Of a stretch of 50,600 bases of DNA, positions 18,701-26,037 are shown in pieces (positions within the stretch are counted from its first letter, which is position 1; each line of letters begins with the position of its first letter). The DNA lies in contig NZ_FOVF01000035.1 in assembly GCF_900115085.1 (NCBI RefSeq), forward strand, positions 1 to 50,600, written 5' to 3'. The notes under the pieces are model-generated. The model was not told the DNA's origin, did no database searches, and was given only the letters and a program-made list of their open reading frames with translations. This DNA is from Dokdonella immobilis. GTDB lineage: Bacteria > Pseudomonadota > Gammaproteobacteria > Xanthomonadales > Rhodanobacteraceae. Made by a program: the position numbers and the translations under genes.

Positions 18701-20712
18701 TCGGGAGCGAACGGGATCCGCGCTTCCTGTTCTGCCAGCAAGAGGCGCCGCGATCCGGTCGGCGCATCTACGGCTACGTCGGCCTCGAATTCAATCGACG
18801 ATCCATCGGCGGCGTGCATGATGTCGCGCACTGTCACCCCATCAGGCGGCAGGATCGAGATCGCGCTGGCGAGTTCGAGTCCGGTGCCAGCAATGGTGAC
18901 GTGGATGGAGGTTCCGCGTGAAAAAAGAACCGGCGAGACCCCGTGGGCAAAGGGTCCGCGAACGACACCGAGGGTCGGCGCGCCCAGCAATACATCCGTT
19001 TGTGCGGATTCGGGCCCAGGCCTAAGGACACCCACCACTGGCGCGACAAATGGCGTCAGCACGGCGCTTCGATCGGCGATGAGCAGTGTATTGGACGGTG
19101 CGAGACTATCGCCGGTGTTGCCGGCCGGACTCTCCAGCCTGACCAGACGGGGTCCAAGGGCCGCGCCGAAGGTAGATCGCAGTGTAAGCCGCGCGAGTCC
19201 GTCGCTGATGATCTGCAAGTCCTCTATGACCAGGTCCGAGGCGGGAATCACCCCCGCTTGTGTGACTTGGCTGAAGTGCGCTCCCTGCAACTCGATGGTC
19301 TGGGATGTTCCGTCGCGCAACAGATAGTTCGGCGTCAAAGCATCGAGCTGCGGCGGTGCATCCCGAATCACTAGCAGTTGCGGCGCATCGATTCGACCGG
19401 TCGGGCCCACGGCAGACACTCGACGCGGCAGAAGCTCGACATCGCTGGCGATATGGATGTCGATGGAGACTTCCCCGACGCCAACCTCGATGCTCGAAGC
19501 TTCGACGTCTATACCTTGATTCGGACTGAGGATGACCTGCGTCGTTCCTGCGAGCCCGGCACCGGTCAAGCGGAGCCGCGCCGTCTCCCCGGGCGAAACG
19601 GTATCGGGAGAAATCTCGACAATCGCGGGACCTCGGGTGACCCCCAGTACGGCGGAAGTCATGAAGGGTTGCGATGCGGCCTGGGGAACGAAGCGGTCGA
19701 CGCCCAGTGGCACGGAAACGAACGGACCGCGTTCGAGCAGGGCACCGGCCGCAACATGCAGCTGGTTGGCCGGAGTTGGCAGATCGCTGGATATGCCGCT
19801 CTCGCTAATGACCTGGACCAGTCGATCGACAAGCGAGGCATCCGCGCCGACGGCAATGGACACCAGGACGAGCGTTCCTTCGTCGTTCGAGACTGGCGTG
19901 CTGCTCAGCTCGATGCCCTCCGCGGGGGTCAGGCGTACCTGCGGTTGCTCGGAGAAACCGTGGACGCCGGCTGGCGGCAAGCCGCGCAGGTTGGAGCCTC
20001 GTATCTCGAGCAGATAGCCGTGGCCCCTTGCAAGAAGGTTGGGCGTCACGCTGTCGATCTGGGGCACAGGCGCCGTCAGGAGGATCTGGGTAGAGTCCGC
20101 GCGATCATCCGGCAGCGCGTTTCCGCCCTGATCGAGAATGCGGAGTCGACGCAAACCGGGTCGGGCCGAAGTAGCTACGTCGAGAACCGCATCGATACGT
20201 TCACCCGTGGGGTCAACCTGAAATTCCACGACAGTGGTGTCGTCCGCCGGATCGAGCACGAGCTGCTGCACAGCCCCAAGTCCACGACCATGGATCACGA
20301 GGCCCTGGCCACCCTGGCCAATGGACAGGCGATCTGGCTCGAGCCCAAAGACCACCTCCCCCCTGGTCACGCCCAACAGGCTTGATGCGAAGAAGTTCAC
20401 GCCGTCTGGCGGCATGATGGATCCACGCTGCACACCGAGCTGGGGCGAAATCAGCAGGTGATTTCCAGGATTCGGGGTAGGCATCCTTGCGACGCCCAAT
20501 GCGGCGTTGGCCAGTACGTCGCCTGGGCGTAGCAGAAGCTGTGGCGATTCAAGGGAACTTGCGTGCGGCTTGTGGCGCCTGATCTCGTTGTCAGCGGCAT
20601 TTGCCGTGCACACGAGACCGCCCACCATGAGCAACAGCAGGCAACGGCCGACATACTGCCGAAATCCGCAACGACCCGTGCTGGGTACGCGCCTGCGCAC
20701 CGTGTTTCCCAA
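12760..20712 (-). CDS. Giant secreted tandem-95 repeat (cadherin-like) protein, 2650 aa
   Basis: The frame opens with TTG at 20712, 14 bp after the preceding stop. A GTG at 20700 is an alternative, and neither has a clear ribosome binding site. A basic, then hydrophobic signal peptide ends near CTANAA (residue 40). Residues about 55-680 contain five IPT/TIG-like beta domains (for example IDSVTPNLLARGHGYLLEIR), interspersed with a recurring LGVxRG-type tag. From about residue 684 to 2630 I count 20 repeats of about 95 residues built as PDxYxV...GVLANDxDxDGD...PxHGxxxLxxDGSFxYxPxxxFxGxDxFxYxxxDG, the tandem-95/cadherin-like family of large exported adhesins. The LANDxDxDGD loops suggest calcium binding. 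The repeat near 15590 contains a CAPC pair. The protein ends in VDTLFKNGFESQ, with no membrane anchor and no type I secretion repeats. Likely an extended stalk or adhesin; the partner and secretion route are inferred only. Confidence 0.92.
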   Translation of the reverse strand: MGNTVRRRVPSTGRCGFRQYVGRCLLLLMVGGLVCTANAADNEIRRHKPHASSLESPQLLLRPGDVLANAALGVARMPTPNPGNHLLISPQLGVQRGSIMPPDGVNFFASSLLGVTRGEVVFGLEPDRLSIGQGGQGLVIHGRGLGAVQQLVLDPADDTTVVEFQVDPTGERIDAVLDVATSARPGLRRLRILDQGGNALPDDRADSTQILLTAPVPQIDSVTPNLLARGHGYLLEIRGSNLRGLPPAGVHGFSEQPQVRLTPAEGIELSSTPVSNDEGTLVLVSIAVGADASLVDRLVQVISESGISSDLPTPANQLHVAAGALLERGPFVSVPLGVDRFVPQAASQPFMTSAVLGVTRGPAIVEISPDTVSPGETARLRLTGAGLAGTTQVILSPNQGIDVEASSIEVGVGEVSIDIHIASDVELLPRRVSAVGPTGRIDAPQLLVIRDAPPQLDALTPNYLLRDGTSQTIELQGAHFSQVTQAGVIPASDLVIEDLQIISDGLARLTLRSTFGAALGPRLVRLESPAGNTGDSLAPSNTLLIADRSAVLTPFVAPVVGVLRPGPESAQTDVLLGAPTLGVVRGPFAHGVSPVLFSRGTSIHVTIAGTGLELASAISILPPDGVTVRDIMHAADGSSIEFEADVAVDAPTGSRRLLLAEQEARIPFAPESAALIEIADNVASGPVAEPDLYTATANGSLAVDAANGVLANDHDPEGGALFAVLRALPAHGTIALSADGGFVYTPEQDFVGADRFDYSAGAATMVGAATSVTIHVEERNHAVDDTYSVNDNQELVVSASSGLLANDLIDSGQAVEVELDSSPSLGTLVLESDGGFQYVPGGHGGVDRFRYRLNSGGIRSLPAQVTISVNDVNEPPAAQPDQYVVDTGHDLVVSQPGVLGNDSDPDGDPVIARVVSDPQRGALTLNANGSFRYSPLPAFVGTDSFAYEAVDSHGLGSQATVTVHVNDHLAPLPDAYMLDEGDILVIDAPGVLGNDSAIPVGVLRTAVTAQPAHGSVQMANDGSFVYRPSSPDYFGSDSFSYRLEDSSTNSYPVDVTLAIRAVNDPPIANGDAYLTDENVPLDIPAPGVLVNDSDIDSEALVARLQTSPEHGEVLLRADGSLSYVPDVNYRGVDAFTYEAVDAVGEASQAAVQIDVTQPPTATNDVYLGDVDTPIEVLDPALGLLANDHDAPEHDELSVLPGTTPEHGVLVLNSDGTFRYDPDPGYMGIDTFTYQVTDGYSASNFGNVTLAVGITSLPRANADSYSVEEDETLVVPAESGVLANDTDADTPLESLQAFLVDFDDHNLSVALAPDGSFTARPKANFYGDTFFIYQVYDGTSVSNAAVVSISVVPVNDGVEAVDDVYGVLRNTVFDSGSKPVSFNDHYDSDYPVNFEIISLPQHGSADLNSQTGRLRYTPFQDFSGLDSFTYRIYQVSTGIGDIATVTLRTNAPPVTNPDAYTVTEDSVEEISPDPLTNDFDPDGDPIHYLRDSFDSTPGHYVTLQVDDLGAPLATTVTTRLHFYGAATLRYIVDDGTQHSNGYVTFTVLPVPDAPIAANDNYITPRNATLFVTTSAQSVLYNDFDPDTRPHPNAAPWAAASGMDLLPISAQLADPPVHGTVVFSPVGTFNYTPATDYSGADSFTYRAIDATGRQSEPATVQIRVNTPPVASADNYVVNEDNVLVVSAAEGVLANDADIDGDSLQAYFASNGCAPCNGRVELRRDGGFRYTPNANFFGQDEFFYTVRDGVAGNATGHVGITVLPVNDAPYTEPDTYRTREDEVLVAPEPQGVLRNDREVDGELLIDAELIEPPLRGQALLMPDGSFTYTPEPDANGRDQFRYRVFDESQLSSEDTVEILVTPVNDPPLANADEYEIAQDQTLSVDAGSGVLSNDSDVDGPALTVALIGPPQHGQVDLQSDGAFVYIPDGIFAGVDPFQYQVDDGLGAISAATVTVVVRPVAPAVVVTVEDDFYAFEGPSMTVAPPGVLSNDHVSGAASLSATLVVPPDTGTVTLDSSGAFHYVAPEGFAGVTGFTYAASAGTVSELGRVTLDVRSTSNVPPVAVGEQFAVLEDNVLDSHSSGSLLANDHDFEGAPLSMVLDSAPEHGAFSWQPDGHFTYLPAENFNGSDRILYRVSDGERLSESATASIDVFAQNDPPRASPDLYHAVRDQALVIDAPSGLLANDTDVDGDALGVELVDTPAHGQVQASVDGGFSYQPAPAFTGEDRFRYAATDGVARDVAQVTLTVGNGENHPPVATGESYSIEENGILDSDNVAGLTDNDTDPDGDALFVVLHEAPSHGTLELEATHFSYRPDPDFFGPDTFAYAVSDGDLNSEPVSASIDVQAVNDPPVAQTDRYLVEVNGTLQVVAAEGVLANDSDVEGQSMSVELEAGSSHGMLDLHADGSFDYVPDAGFIGRDEFAYRVSDGEESALGRAIIDVASSGNQRPVAVGEAYAIAEDSVLDTRQLESLLANDVDPEGQPLSLVVLQSPQTGVLDVLPEGHIRFVPERNAVGDISIPYAASDGELESLPVEVRITLLPVDDPPQALADYYEVPESATELVVEAGSGLLANDIEPDGETLVPSLVRAPEHGQLNLGLDGSFVYTLTTTRPLQDSFRYRIADPGNLSDEAEVELDFVGAPVVDTLFKNGFESQ

Positions 20713-20726
20713 CGGACCAGGCGCGC

Positions 20727-22127
20727 CTAGAGGATCACCCTTCTGCCACTGGCCGTGACTAGCGTTGTGGTGGCGTTGCCACCAATACTGGCAGCGAGCT
20801 CCACCGAGATGACCTTCTCGCCACCAGTGAAGCGAGATAGTGCCTGTTGCTGGGCACCTGCGACCGAGTAGCTCAGTGTTGCCAGCAAGACACTGGGACC
20901 GTCCGGAAGCGACACATTGGCTGTAGCGGTGGCGGCGTCAATGGTTCCCTGCAGGGCACTCGAGACACTCATGGTCGGCGCGCCGTGAGGCGGCGTGAGC
21001 ACCACCGAGATCGTCGTTCCGAGCGGTACGCCGGTCGTCGCCAGATCGACGGCAACCGGATTCGGCGCATTGGCCGGCAGGATGATGTCCGAATGGCCGG
21101 TAGGCTCTGCAGGTGCTGGCTGACCTGCTACAGCTGAAATACGAATCGTTGGCAGACCGTCGACAAAAAGACTGCCAGGCAGTCCCTGGGTATAGGGCGG
21201 GTTGGTACTTGCCGTGCGCTGAAACGTCTCTGCCTCGAAGCGAATTCGCCCTGCTCCTCCGTCCGTAGTATTCGTATAGCTTGAAAACGTTCCGCCAATG
21301 CCTCCCACTGCGTTGACGGTGCCGTTGCCGGTGAGCGTCGTAGCGACAAGTCGGATGGCGCCACCGCTACCTCCACCACCGGTTGTGCCACCTGCGTTGA
21401 CGGCGTTGCCGACGTCCCCGCCATTCCCGCCGTTGGCCAAAATACTGCCGGTTAACTGCAACGTTCCGCTGACGGCGATGAGAAGTGCTCCGCCACCGCC
21501 GCCGCCTCCACTTCCGCCCAGGCTAAGAAATCCTGTTCCGCCGGCGCCACCGGATCCGCCCACCATGGGCAAGAGATCCGGGTTGGCATAGCTGTCGGAT
21601 TGCGTTCCACCGCAACCGGCTGCTTCACCTCGTGTGCCAAACGAACCACCGCCACCAAAACAATTGTAGGCAGTGCCTGGCGCCGGGCGTCCGCCGCCCG
21701 GGCCGATTCCCGCCTGTCCATTGCGCGCATTGGCCGGTATCGAATCAATGGTTCCACCGAGTCCACCGGCATAACCGCCTGGTCCGCCTTCGCCAGGCAA
21801 GCCATCATCGGCGACATTGCCATTGCCAGCGCCATTCGCATCCGGCGCGGCCTGCCCGCTGACATTGATGCTGCCAGCAATCGTCGCATCGCCCGCCACG
21901 AGCAATGTAACCGGCGTATTGAGCGAATTGCGCAGGAATCGCACAGTGACCCCGGAAGGAATGTCGATCGACGAATAATTCAGGATTCCACTTGCGGGAA
22001 CCTGTATTTCACTATCCACGTTGGGACTCAGAATACCGTCGCTACCGGTACTCCCACTGTCGAAAGCGAACGCCGGAGTAGCAAAAAAGAAAGACAACAA
22101 AACGACATGCGTCAGGCGAATGCCCAT
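20727..22127 (-). CDS. Glycine-rich secreted protein, 466 aa
   Basis: The ATG at 22127 was chosen over an in-frame ATG at 22184 because GGAGGGGG stands just upstream and a clean signal peptide follows (MGIRLTHVVLLSFFF, cleavage after PAFA). Residues 22-85 are a beta-rich region (SGVTVRFLRNSLNTPVTLL, GDATIAGSINVSG). Residues 95-300 are dominated by Gly, with runs such as GGSGGAGGTG and GGSGGGGGGG and a few Cys (YNCFGGGG, AAGCGG). Residues 320-466 form a less biased beta-sandwich-like C-terminus ending in ASGRRVIL. Similar glycine-rich beta proteins occur in surface or matrix contexts, but no enzymatic motif is visible. First gene of the giant operon, about 110 nt after the predicted promoter, with the stop 14 bp before the tandem-95 gene. 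A structural or matrix role is inference. Confidence 0.85.
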   Translation of the reverse strand: MGIRLTHVVLLSFFFATPAFAFDSGSTGSDGILSPNVDSEIQVPASGILNYSSIDIPSGVTVRFLRNSLNTPVTLLVAGDATIAGSINVSGQAAPDANGAGNGNVADDGLPGEGGPGGYAGGLGGTIDSIPANARNGQAGIGPGGGRPAPGTAYNCFGGGGSFGTRGEAAGCGGTQSDSYANPDLLPMVGGSGGAGGTGFLSLGGSGGGGGGGALLIAVSGTLQLTGSILANGGNGGDVGNAVNAGGTTGGGGSGGAIRLVATTLTGNGTVNAVGGIGGTFSSYTNTTDGGAGRIRFEAETFQRTASTNPPYTQGLPGSLFVDGLPTIRISAVAGQPAPAEPTGHSDIILPANAPNPVAVDLATTGVPLGTTISVVLTPPHGAPTMSVSSALQGTIDAATATANVSLPDGPSVLLATLSYSVAGAQQQALSRFTGGEKVISVELAASIGGNATTTLVTASGRRVIL

Positions 22128-22593
22128 TTCCCCCTCCCTTATGGGAAAACCAGACGAAAGCGGCCCGCATTCGCCATTCGGCAAATGTCATGTCTGCTTT
22201 CGAATCCTAATCCCTTGAAAGCGGCCCCAAACTCCGCCCTTGGGATACTAGAGAGGTAAAGTGGAAGCTGTCAACACTTGAGCCGGAGAATCCTGCACTG
22301 CGCAGCAAAACAGGCAGAATATAACAAGCGATTTGCAGCGCAGGCCTGCCGCTTCCTTTTTGACGCCCTTATCACATTGCCGAGATTCTAATGCGAGCAT
22401 GTGGTGCACCAAGGACCACGAGGAGGAACCACCCCTCGGCGAGCGAAGTCATTCGTGGGCACAAGCAGGCGGAGGATACTTACTTTCCATGTTCGCAAAC
22501 TGAGGCGCTTGCGCAGGACACATGGCTCGAGGAAGCTGCGGGATCCAGGACACATTATCCAATTCACGGCGGAAAACGCGCTCATCGCCGCAC
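22128..22593. other. Intergenic region upstream of the giant operon
   Basis: This stretch has no credible gene. It holds the predicted promoter of the giant operon (22245-22274) and a leader of about 110 nt. The leader repeats the short string GGCCGCTTTC twice (near 22160 and 22220). I recognise no riboswitch consensus in it. The stretch 22275-22593 shows neither a gene nor a convincing terminator for the gene pair ending at 22594. Confidence 0.6.
22245..22274 (-). promoter_or_regulatory. Predicted sigma70-type promoter of the giant operon
   Basis: On the minus strand TTGACA (22274-22269) is followed by an 18-bp spacer and TAGTAT (22250-22245). The -35 is a perfect consensus and the -10 matches at four of six positions. 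Transcription would start near 22238 and leave a leader of about 110 nt before the ATG at 22127. This is the best-looking promoter in the window. Confidence 0.65.
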
Positions 22594-23193
22594 CTACAAC
22601 CGTTCGATCGCCTCCACCAGGACCAATTCGCACGCCCCTGCCCCGGTGTCCTCGCGGGTCAGCGAACTGCGCCAATGGAAGCCGTCGCTGCGTTGGGCGT
22701 AGACAAGATGGCCGCGCAGGTGGATGAGGGCACCGGGGCGGACCTTGTCGAGGTCGTCCTTGACCGTGCCGTCGGCGGGGATCAGGTGCATGTTGGCGCT
22801 GGAGCGCATGATCTCGTCGGCCGGAATCGGTGGGGCGTGCTGCCAGCGGTAGGAGTAGAAGCGGACCGATTGCTCGATATCGAGCTGCTCGATGACGGCG
22901 GTGTCGGACATGCGGCGCCAGCCCAGGGCGAGATCGGTCGGCGAGAGGTCGCTGCCGGCGTCGATCGAGTAATCGGCGCGCGAGAGGACGCGGGCATCGA
23001 GTTCGAAATCGGCGAGCGGGGTGAGGCGGTAGTCGCCGTGCTCGATCGGCGCAGCGCTGGCCGGTTCGCGCTGCTGCGGGACGCTGTCGATGAGGACGCC
23101 GGCTTCATGGGCGATGGAACGGTGCGGATACCAACGGGCGGCGCCGATCAGCGCGAGGGCGATGAGCGCGATGGCGATGCTGCGTGGACTCAT
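22594..23193 (-). CDS. Conserved hypothetical membrane-anchored protein, 199 aa
   Basis: The ATG at 23193 overlaps the TPR gene stop by four bases (ATGA), so the two genes are translationally coupled. Residues 4-20 form one uncleaved-looking hydrophobic segment (IAIALIALALIGAARWY), so the rest is probably periplasmic. The conserved-looking part is the C-terminal half: SPTDLALGWRRMSD, SANMHLIPAD, then VRPGALIHLRGHLV and HWRSSLTREDTGAGACELV. I have seen this pattern (dual hydrophilic beta motif, W-x-SS-x-TR-x-DTG-x-GACE) in unnamed proteobacterial proteins, but I know no function. Not an enzyme by any motif I can identify. Confidence 0.85.
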   Translation of the reverse strand: MSPRSIAIALIALALIGAARWYPHRSIAHEAGVLIDSVPQQREPASAAPIEHGDYRLTPLADFELDARVLSRADYSIDAGSDLSPTDLALGWRRMSDTAVIEQLDIEQSVRFYSYRWQHAPPIPADEIMRSSANMHLIPADGTVKDDLDKVRPGALIHLRGHLVYAQRSDGFHWRSSLTREDTGAGACELVLVEAIERL

Positions 23194-23519
23194 GGCGCGG
23201 TCTTATGCAGGCGGCGCAGGAAGACGCCCATTTCCTTGGCGGCCTGCTTGTCGCCACGCGCTTCGGCGACGGCGATGCCGCGTTCGTAAGCGTCCATGGC
23301 GGCTTTGAGGTCGCCGGCCTCGGTCAGGGCCTTGCCGAGGCCTTTCCACGCGGCCGAATAGTTCGGATCGAATTCGAGGGCTTTGCGGAGGGCCTCGGCC
23401 GCTTCGGCCGGCCTGCCTTCGGCGATCAGTGCGTTGCCGAGCGAGAAGCGCAGCAGGGCGCCATCACGGGGGCCGTCGAGTTGCTTGCGCAGGCGCTCGG
23501 AGAGGGGGGCTGGGTCCAT
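23190..23519 (-). CDS. Small tetratricopeptide-repeat protein, 109 aa
   Basis: The longer open frame reaching 24170 is low-complexity read-through of a repeat-bearing spacer. The coding part begins at the ATG at 23519 (MDPAPLSERLRKQL). It contains two to three TPR units: residues 22-52 (LLRFSLGNALIAEGRPAEAA), 53-86 (PNYSAAWKGLGKALTEAGDL) and a partial third. There is no signal peptide, so it is probably cytoplasmic and acts as a protein-protein adaptor. The stop overlaps the ATG of the next gene. The partner is unknown; coupling suggests it works with the membrane-anchored protein downstream. Confidence 0.85.
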   Translation of the reverse strand: MDPAPLSERLRKQLDGPRDGALLRFSLGNALIAEGRPAEAAEALRKALEFDPNYSAAWKGLGKALTEAGDLKAAMDAYERGIAVAEARGDKQAAKEMGVFLRRLHKTAP

Positions 23520-23579
23520 GGCGGAATGATCGCCTGCGGCTTGTGGGGTGGGCAACCGGGTCTGAAGCGATGGCTTCGC

Positions 23580-23688
23580 CCTGCCCTCATCCGCCCGGCG
23601 GGCACCTTCTCCCGCGTCGCGGGAGAAGGAAGAACAGTGCGCCCTGCCCTCATCCGCCCCGGGGCATCGCGGACAGAGAAGGAACGGC
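23580..23688. repeat. REP-like palindromic intergenic repeat, two adjacent copies
   Basis: Two units begin with CCCTGCCCTCATCCGCCC (near 23578 and 23641). The first carries a perfect 11-bp inverted repeat, CCTTCTCCCGC (23605-23615) and GCGGGAGAAGG (23619-23629), with a three-base loop. The second is degenerate but keeps CATCCGCCCC and AGAGAAGGA. Such short palindromic repeats are common between genes in Xanthomonadales and Pseudomonas relatives. Confidence 0.6.
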
Positions 23689-23845
23689 GTGTCGCGCAGC
23701 GATGGCCGGACCCGGGTGTCGCTTGAATTCCAAGGACGAGGAGATGCTGCAGGCGGTTCCGCGAATCCGGGTGGTGGCGGCGTTCTGGCGGCGCGAAGTG
23801 CCGGAAGCGGATCCGCGGCGGCGTCAATATCGTGCTTCGCGCGCA

Positions 23846-23878
23846 CCCTCATCCGCCCTGCGGGCACCTGAACTCGCA
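23846..23878. repeat. Third, truncated copy of the CCCTCATCCGCC repeat
   Basis: ACCCTCATCCGCCCTGCGGG matches the opening of the two units near 23580 and 23641, but the palindrome that follows is missing. A shorter CGCCCTGCGGGCA echo occurs near 23893. Confidence 0.45.
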
Positions 23879-24009
23879 CCATCCATGGCGCTCGCCCTGC
23901 GGGCAGCATACGCTGCTCAAAACGGCAATCCTGCCGTTTGGTCTCCCGGGCAGAAGGGTGGGACATTCCGCCTTGCCTTTGCCTGGAGTGACCAAGGGCT
24001 GGGGACGGG

Positions 24010-25242
24010 TCAGGGGGTTTGGGTCTGGGCGAAGGCGCGGTGGATGTCGTGGGTGACGACGCCGAGGCTGCGTTCGGGCACGCTGAAGAAATCCTCGCGT
24101 TCGAGGGTGCGCTGCATGTCGTCGAGGCCGCTGCGCCAGTGCTCGCGCATGGCCGAGGCGCCGAACGCATAGTCCTTGTATTGCTCTTCGTGGTGCTTGG
24201 CCTGGTAGATCAGGTGCACGATGTTGAACACGCGGTCGCACAGCCAGGGTTGCAGGTCGGCTTCGAGTTGAGCGGGCAGCTTGCCGTCGGGCAGGGATTC
24301 GATCAGCCGGCCGAGGGCATTGCGCAGTTTCTGTTCACGGGCGACGGTATCGGTGCCGTAGCGGGTGCGGCTCGAATACTGGATGTCCTTCTGCCGCTCG
24401 AGCACGTCCATCAGGGTTTGCGGACGCAGGCCGCGCGCGCTCCACAGGTCGACCTGGAAGACCAGGCTGTCGCGGCGCGGTTGCGCGGCCAGCACGTAGT
24501 CGAGCGGCGTGTTGCTGACGATGCCGCCATCCCAGTAGGCCTTGCCGTCGATCTCGATGGCCGGGAAGGCCGGCGGCAACGCGGCCGAGGCCATGATGTG
24601 CTCGGCGCGCAGCGGTTCGAGCGCGGAATCGAAGTAGCGCACGTTGCCGGTATCGATGTTGGCGGCGCCGACGGCGAGGCGCACCGAACCGTGGTTGATG
24701 CGGTCGAAATCGACCAGGCGTTCGAGGGTGCGCTTGAGCGGTCGGGTGTCGTAGAGGCTGGTCGCCTGCGCGCTGCCGTCGGCGTAGGCCAGCGGCGAAA
24801 TGGCACGCGGTTCGAAGAAACCGTGCTGGCCGAGGGCAACGCTGCCGATCGCGCTGGCCGCGGAGAGGCCGGCGCTGACCGCCTGGGTCGGCGGCAGCCA
24901 GGCGGCGGCGCGGGCGACCGCTTCGAACGGCCAGGCGACCGCGTTGCCGAGGCGGGTGATCTCGCGCCAGAACGTCTGCAGTCGCTCGATGCGATGCTCG
25001 GGGGCGTTGCCGGCAAGCAGGGCCGCATTGATCGCGCCGATCGAGGTACCGGCGAGCCAGTGCGGGTGGATTCCGGCCTGCTGCAGCGCTTCGCAGACGC
25101 CGCACTGGTAGGCGCCGAGTGCACCGCCGCCCTGCAGGACCAGGGCGACCTGTTCGTAGCGCGCCGCCCATTGCGCGGGCGATGCGGCGGCGGCCGGACC
25201 GGTACCTCGCGCCTTTTTGCCCGTCGCTCGCGATGCACTCAC
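24010..25242 (-). CDS. Patatin-like phospholipase family protein (DUF3734-type C-terminus)
   Basis: A GTG start at 25242 overlaps the TGA of the dehydrogenase gene (GTGA), which fixes the start better than the longer open frame reaching 25707. The 410-residue product has the patatin signature: oxyanion loop GGGALGAYQ (about residue 35), nucleophile elbow GTSIGAINA (serine near residue 65) and the dyad Asp in [10 protein letters not shown] (about residue 220). The C-terminal 130 residues ([38 protein letters not shown]) match the DUF3734 extension of a bacterial patatin subfamily. No signal peptide. It should hydrolyse acyl esters of lipids. Coupling to 3-hydroxybutyrate dehydrogenase suggests lipid or polyhydroxybutyrate turnover, an association I recall from other proteobacteria. 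Confidence 0.93.
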   Translation of the reverse strand: MSASRATGKKARGTGPAAAASPAQWAARYEQVALVLQGGGALGAYQCGVCEALQQAGIHPHWLAGTSIGAINAALLAGNAPEHRIERLQTFWREITRLGNAVAWPFEAVARAAAWLPPTQAVSAGLSAASAIGSVALGQHGFFEPRAISPLAYADGSAQATSLYDTRPLKRTLERLVDFDRINHGSVRLAVGAANIDTGNVRYFDSALEPLRAEHIMASAALPPAFPAIEIDGKAYWDGGIVSNTPLDYVLAAQPRRDSLVFQVDLWSARGLRPQTLMDVLERQKDIQYSSRTRYGTDTVAREQKLRNALGRLIESLPDGKLPAQLEADLQPWLCDRVFNIVHLIYQAKHHEEQYKDYAFGASAMREHWRSGLDDMQRTLEREDFFSVPERSLGVVTHDIHRAFAQTQTP

Positions 25243-26021
25243 TGCATGTGCCAGCCGTGGCTGACCGTGATGCTCTGGCCGGTCAGGGCGTTGGTCTCGA
25301 ACGCGGCCAGGAACAGGGCCAGGTTGGCGACGTCGTCGACCGTGGTGAATTCGGTATCGACGGTTTCCTTGAGCATGATGTTCTTGATTACCTCCTCCTC
25401 GCTGATGCCGAACTCTTTCGCCTGCTCGGGAATCTGCTTCTCGACCAGCGGCGTGCGCACGAAGCCCGGGCAGATCACGTTGGCGCGGATGCCCTTCGGA
25501 CCGCCTTCCTTGGCGACGACGCGGGCCAGGCCGAGCAAGCCGTGCTTGGCGGTGACATAGGGTGCCTTGAGCTTGGATGCTTCGTGCGAATGCACCGAGC
25601 CCATGTAGATGATGGCACCGCCGTCGTTGCGCGAGTACATGTCCTTGAGACAGGCACGCGTGGTCAGGAAGGCGCCGTCGAGATGGATGGCGAGCATCTT
25701 CTTCCACTCCTCGAGGCTGAATTCCTGCACCGGCTTGACGATCTGGATGCCGGCGTTGGAAATCAGGATGTCGACCTTGCCGAATTTCCTGACCACGTCG
25801 GCGACGCCGCTGTCGACTTCACCTTCGTGGGTGACATCCATCTTCACGCCCATGGCCTTGCCACCGGCGTCGACGAGTTCCTTCGCGGTGGCGTTGGCGC
25901 CCTCGAGGTTGAGGTCGGCGATGGCGACGGCGGCGCCCTCTTTCGCGTAGACCTCGGCGATGCGCTTGCCGATGCCGCTGGCGGCGCCGGTGATCAGTGC
26001 GACCTTGCCTTTGAGTTGCAT
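25239..26021 (-). CDS. bdhA: 3-hydroxybutyrate dehydrogenase (SDR family)
   Basis: The start is the ATG at 26021, with AAGGAG 6-8 bp upstream; the open frame extends further upstream only through a simple repeat. The 260-residue protein is a classical short-chain dehydrogenase: TGAASGIG cofactor loop (residues 11-18), NAG motif (LISNAGIQ, about 87), catalytic Ser in [16 protein letters not shown] and the YVTAK Tyr-Lys pair (about residue 152). The C-terminus SHGWHMQ and the overall length are typical of NAD-dependent D-3-hydroxybutyrate dehydrogenases, which convert 3-hydroxybutyrate to acetoacetate in ketone-body and PHB degradation. It forms a two-gene unit with the patatin-like gene. Confidence 0.93.
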   Translation of the reverse strand: MQLKGKVALITGAASGIGKRIAEVYAKEGAAVAIADLNLEGANATAKELVDAGGKAMGVKMDVTHEGEVDSGVADVVRKFGKVDILISNAGIQIVKPVQEFSLEEWKKMLAIHLDGAFLTTRACLKDMYSRNDGGAIIYMGSVHSHEASKLKAPYVTAKHGLLGLARVVAKEGGPKGIRANVICPGFVRTPLVEKQIPEQAKEFGISEEEVIKNIMLKETVDTEFTTVDDVANLALFLAAFETNALTGQSITVSHGWHMQ

Positions 26022-26037
26022 GCTTTTCTCCTTGGGG

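Larger units (their letters stand above)
23520..24009. other. Repeat-bearing noncoding spacer
   Basis: The 490 bp between the TPR gene and the patatin stop hold no credible gene. Short open frames here are low complexity. They contain copies of a CCCTCATCCGCC-type intergenic repeat (listed separately) and no recognisable terminator for the patatin gene. Confidence 0.6.

Noticed and set aside
22128-22240. Possible c-di-GMP (GEMM) or other riboswitch in the giant-operon leader
   Set aside because: No GEMM or other consensus core was found. Only two short GGCCGCTTTC repeats are visible.
23520-24170. N-terminal extension of the TPR frame and other small frames in the spacer
   Set aside because: Low-complexity Ala/Ser/Pro/Arg translation through repeats and through the patatin gene in another frame. 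The TPR homology starts at the ATG at 23519.
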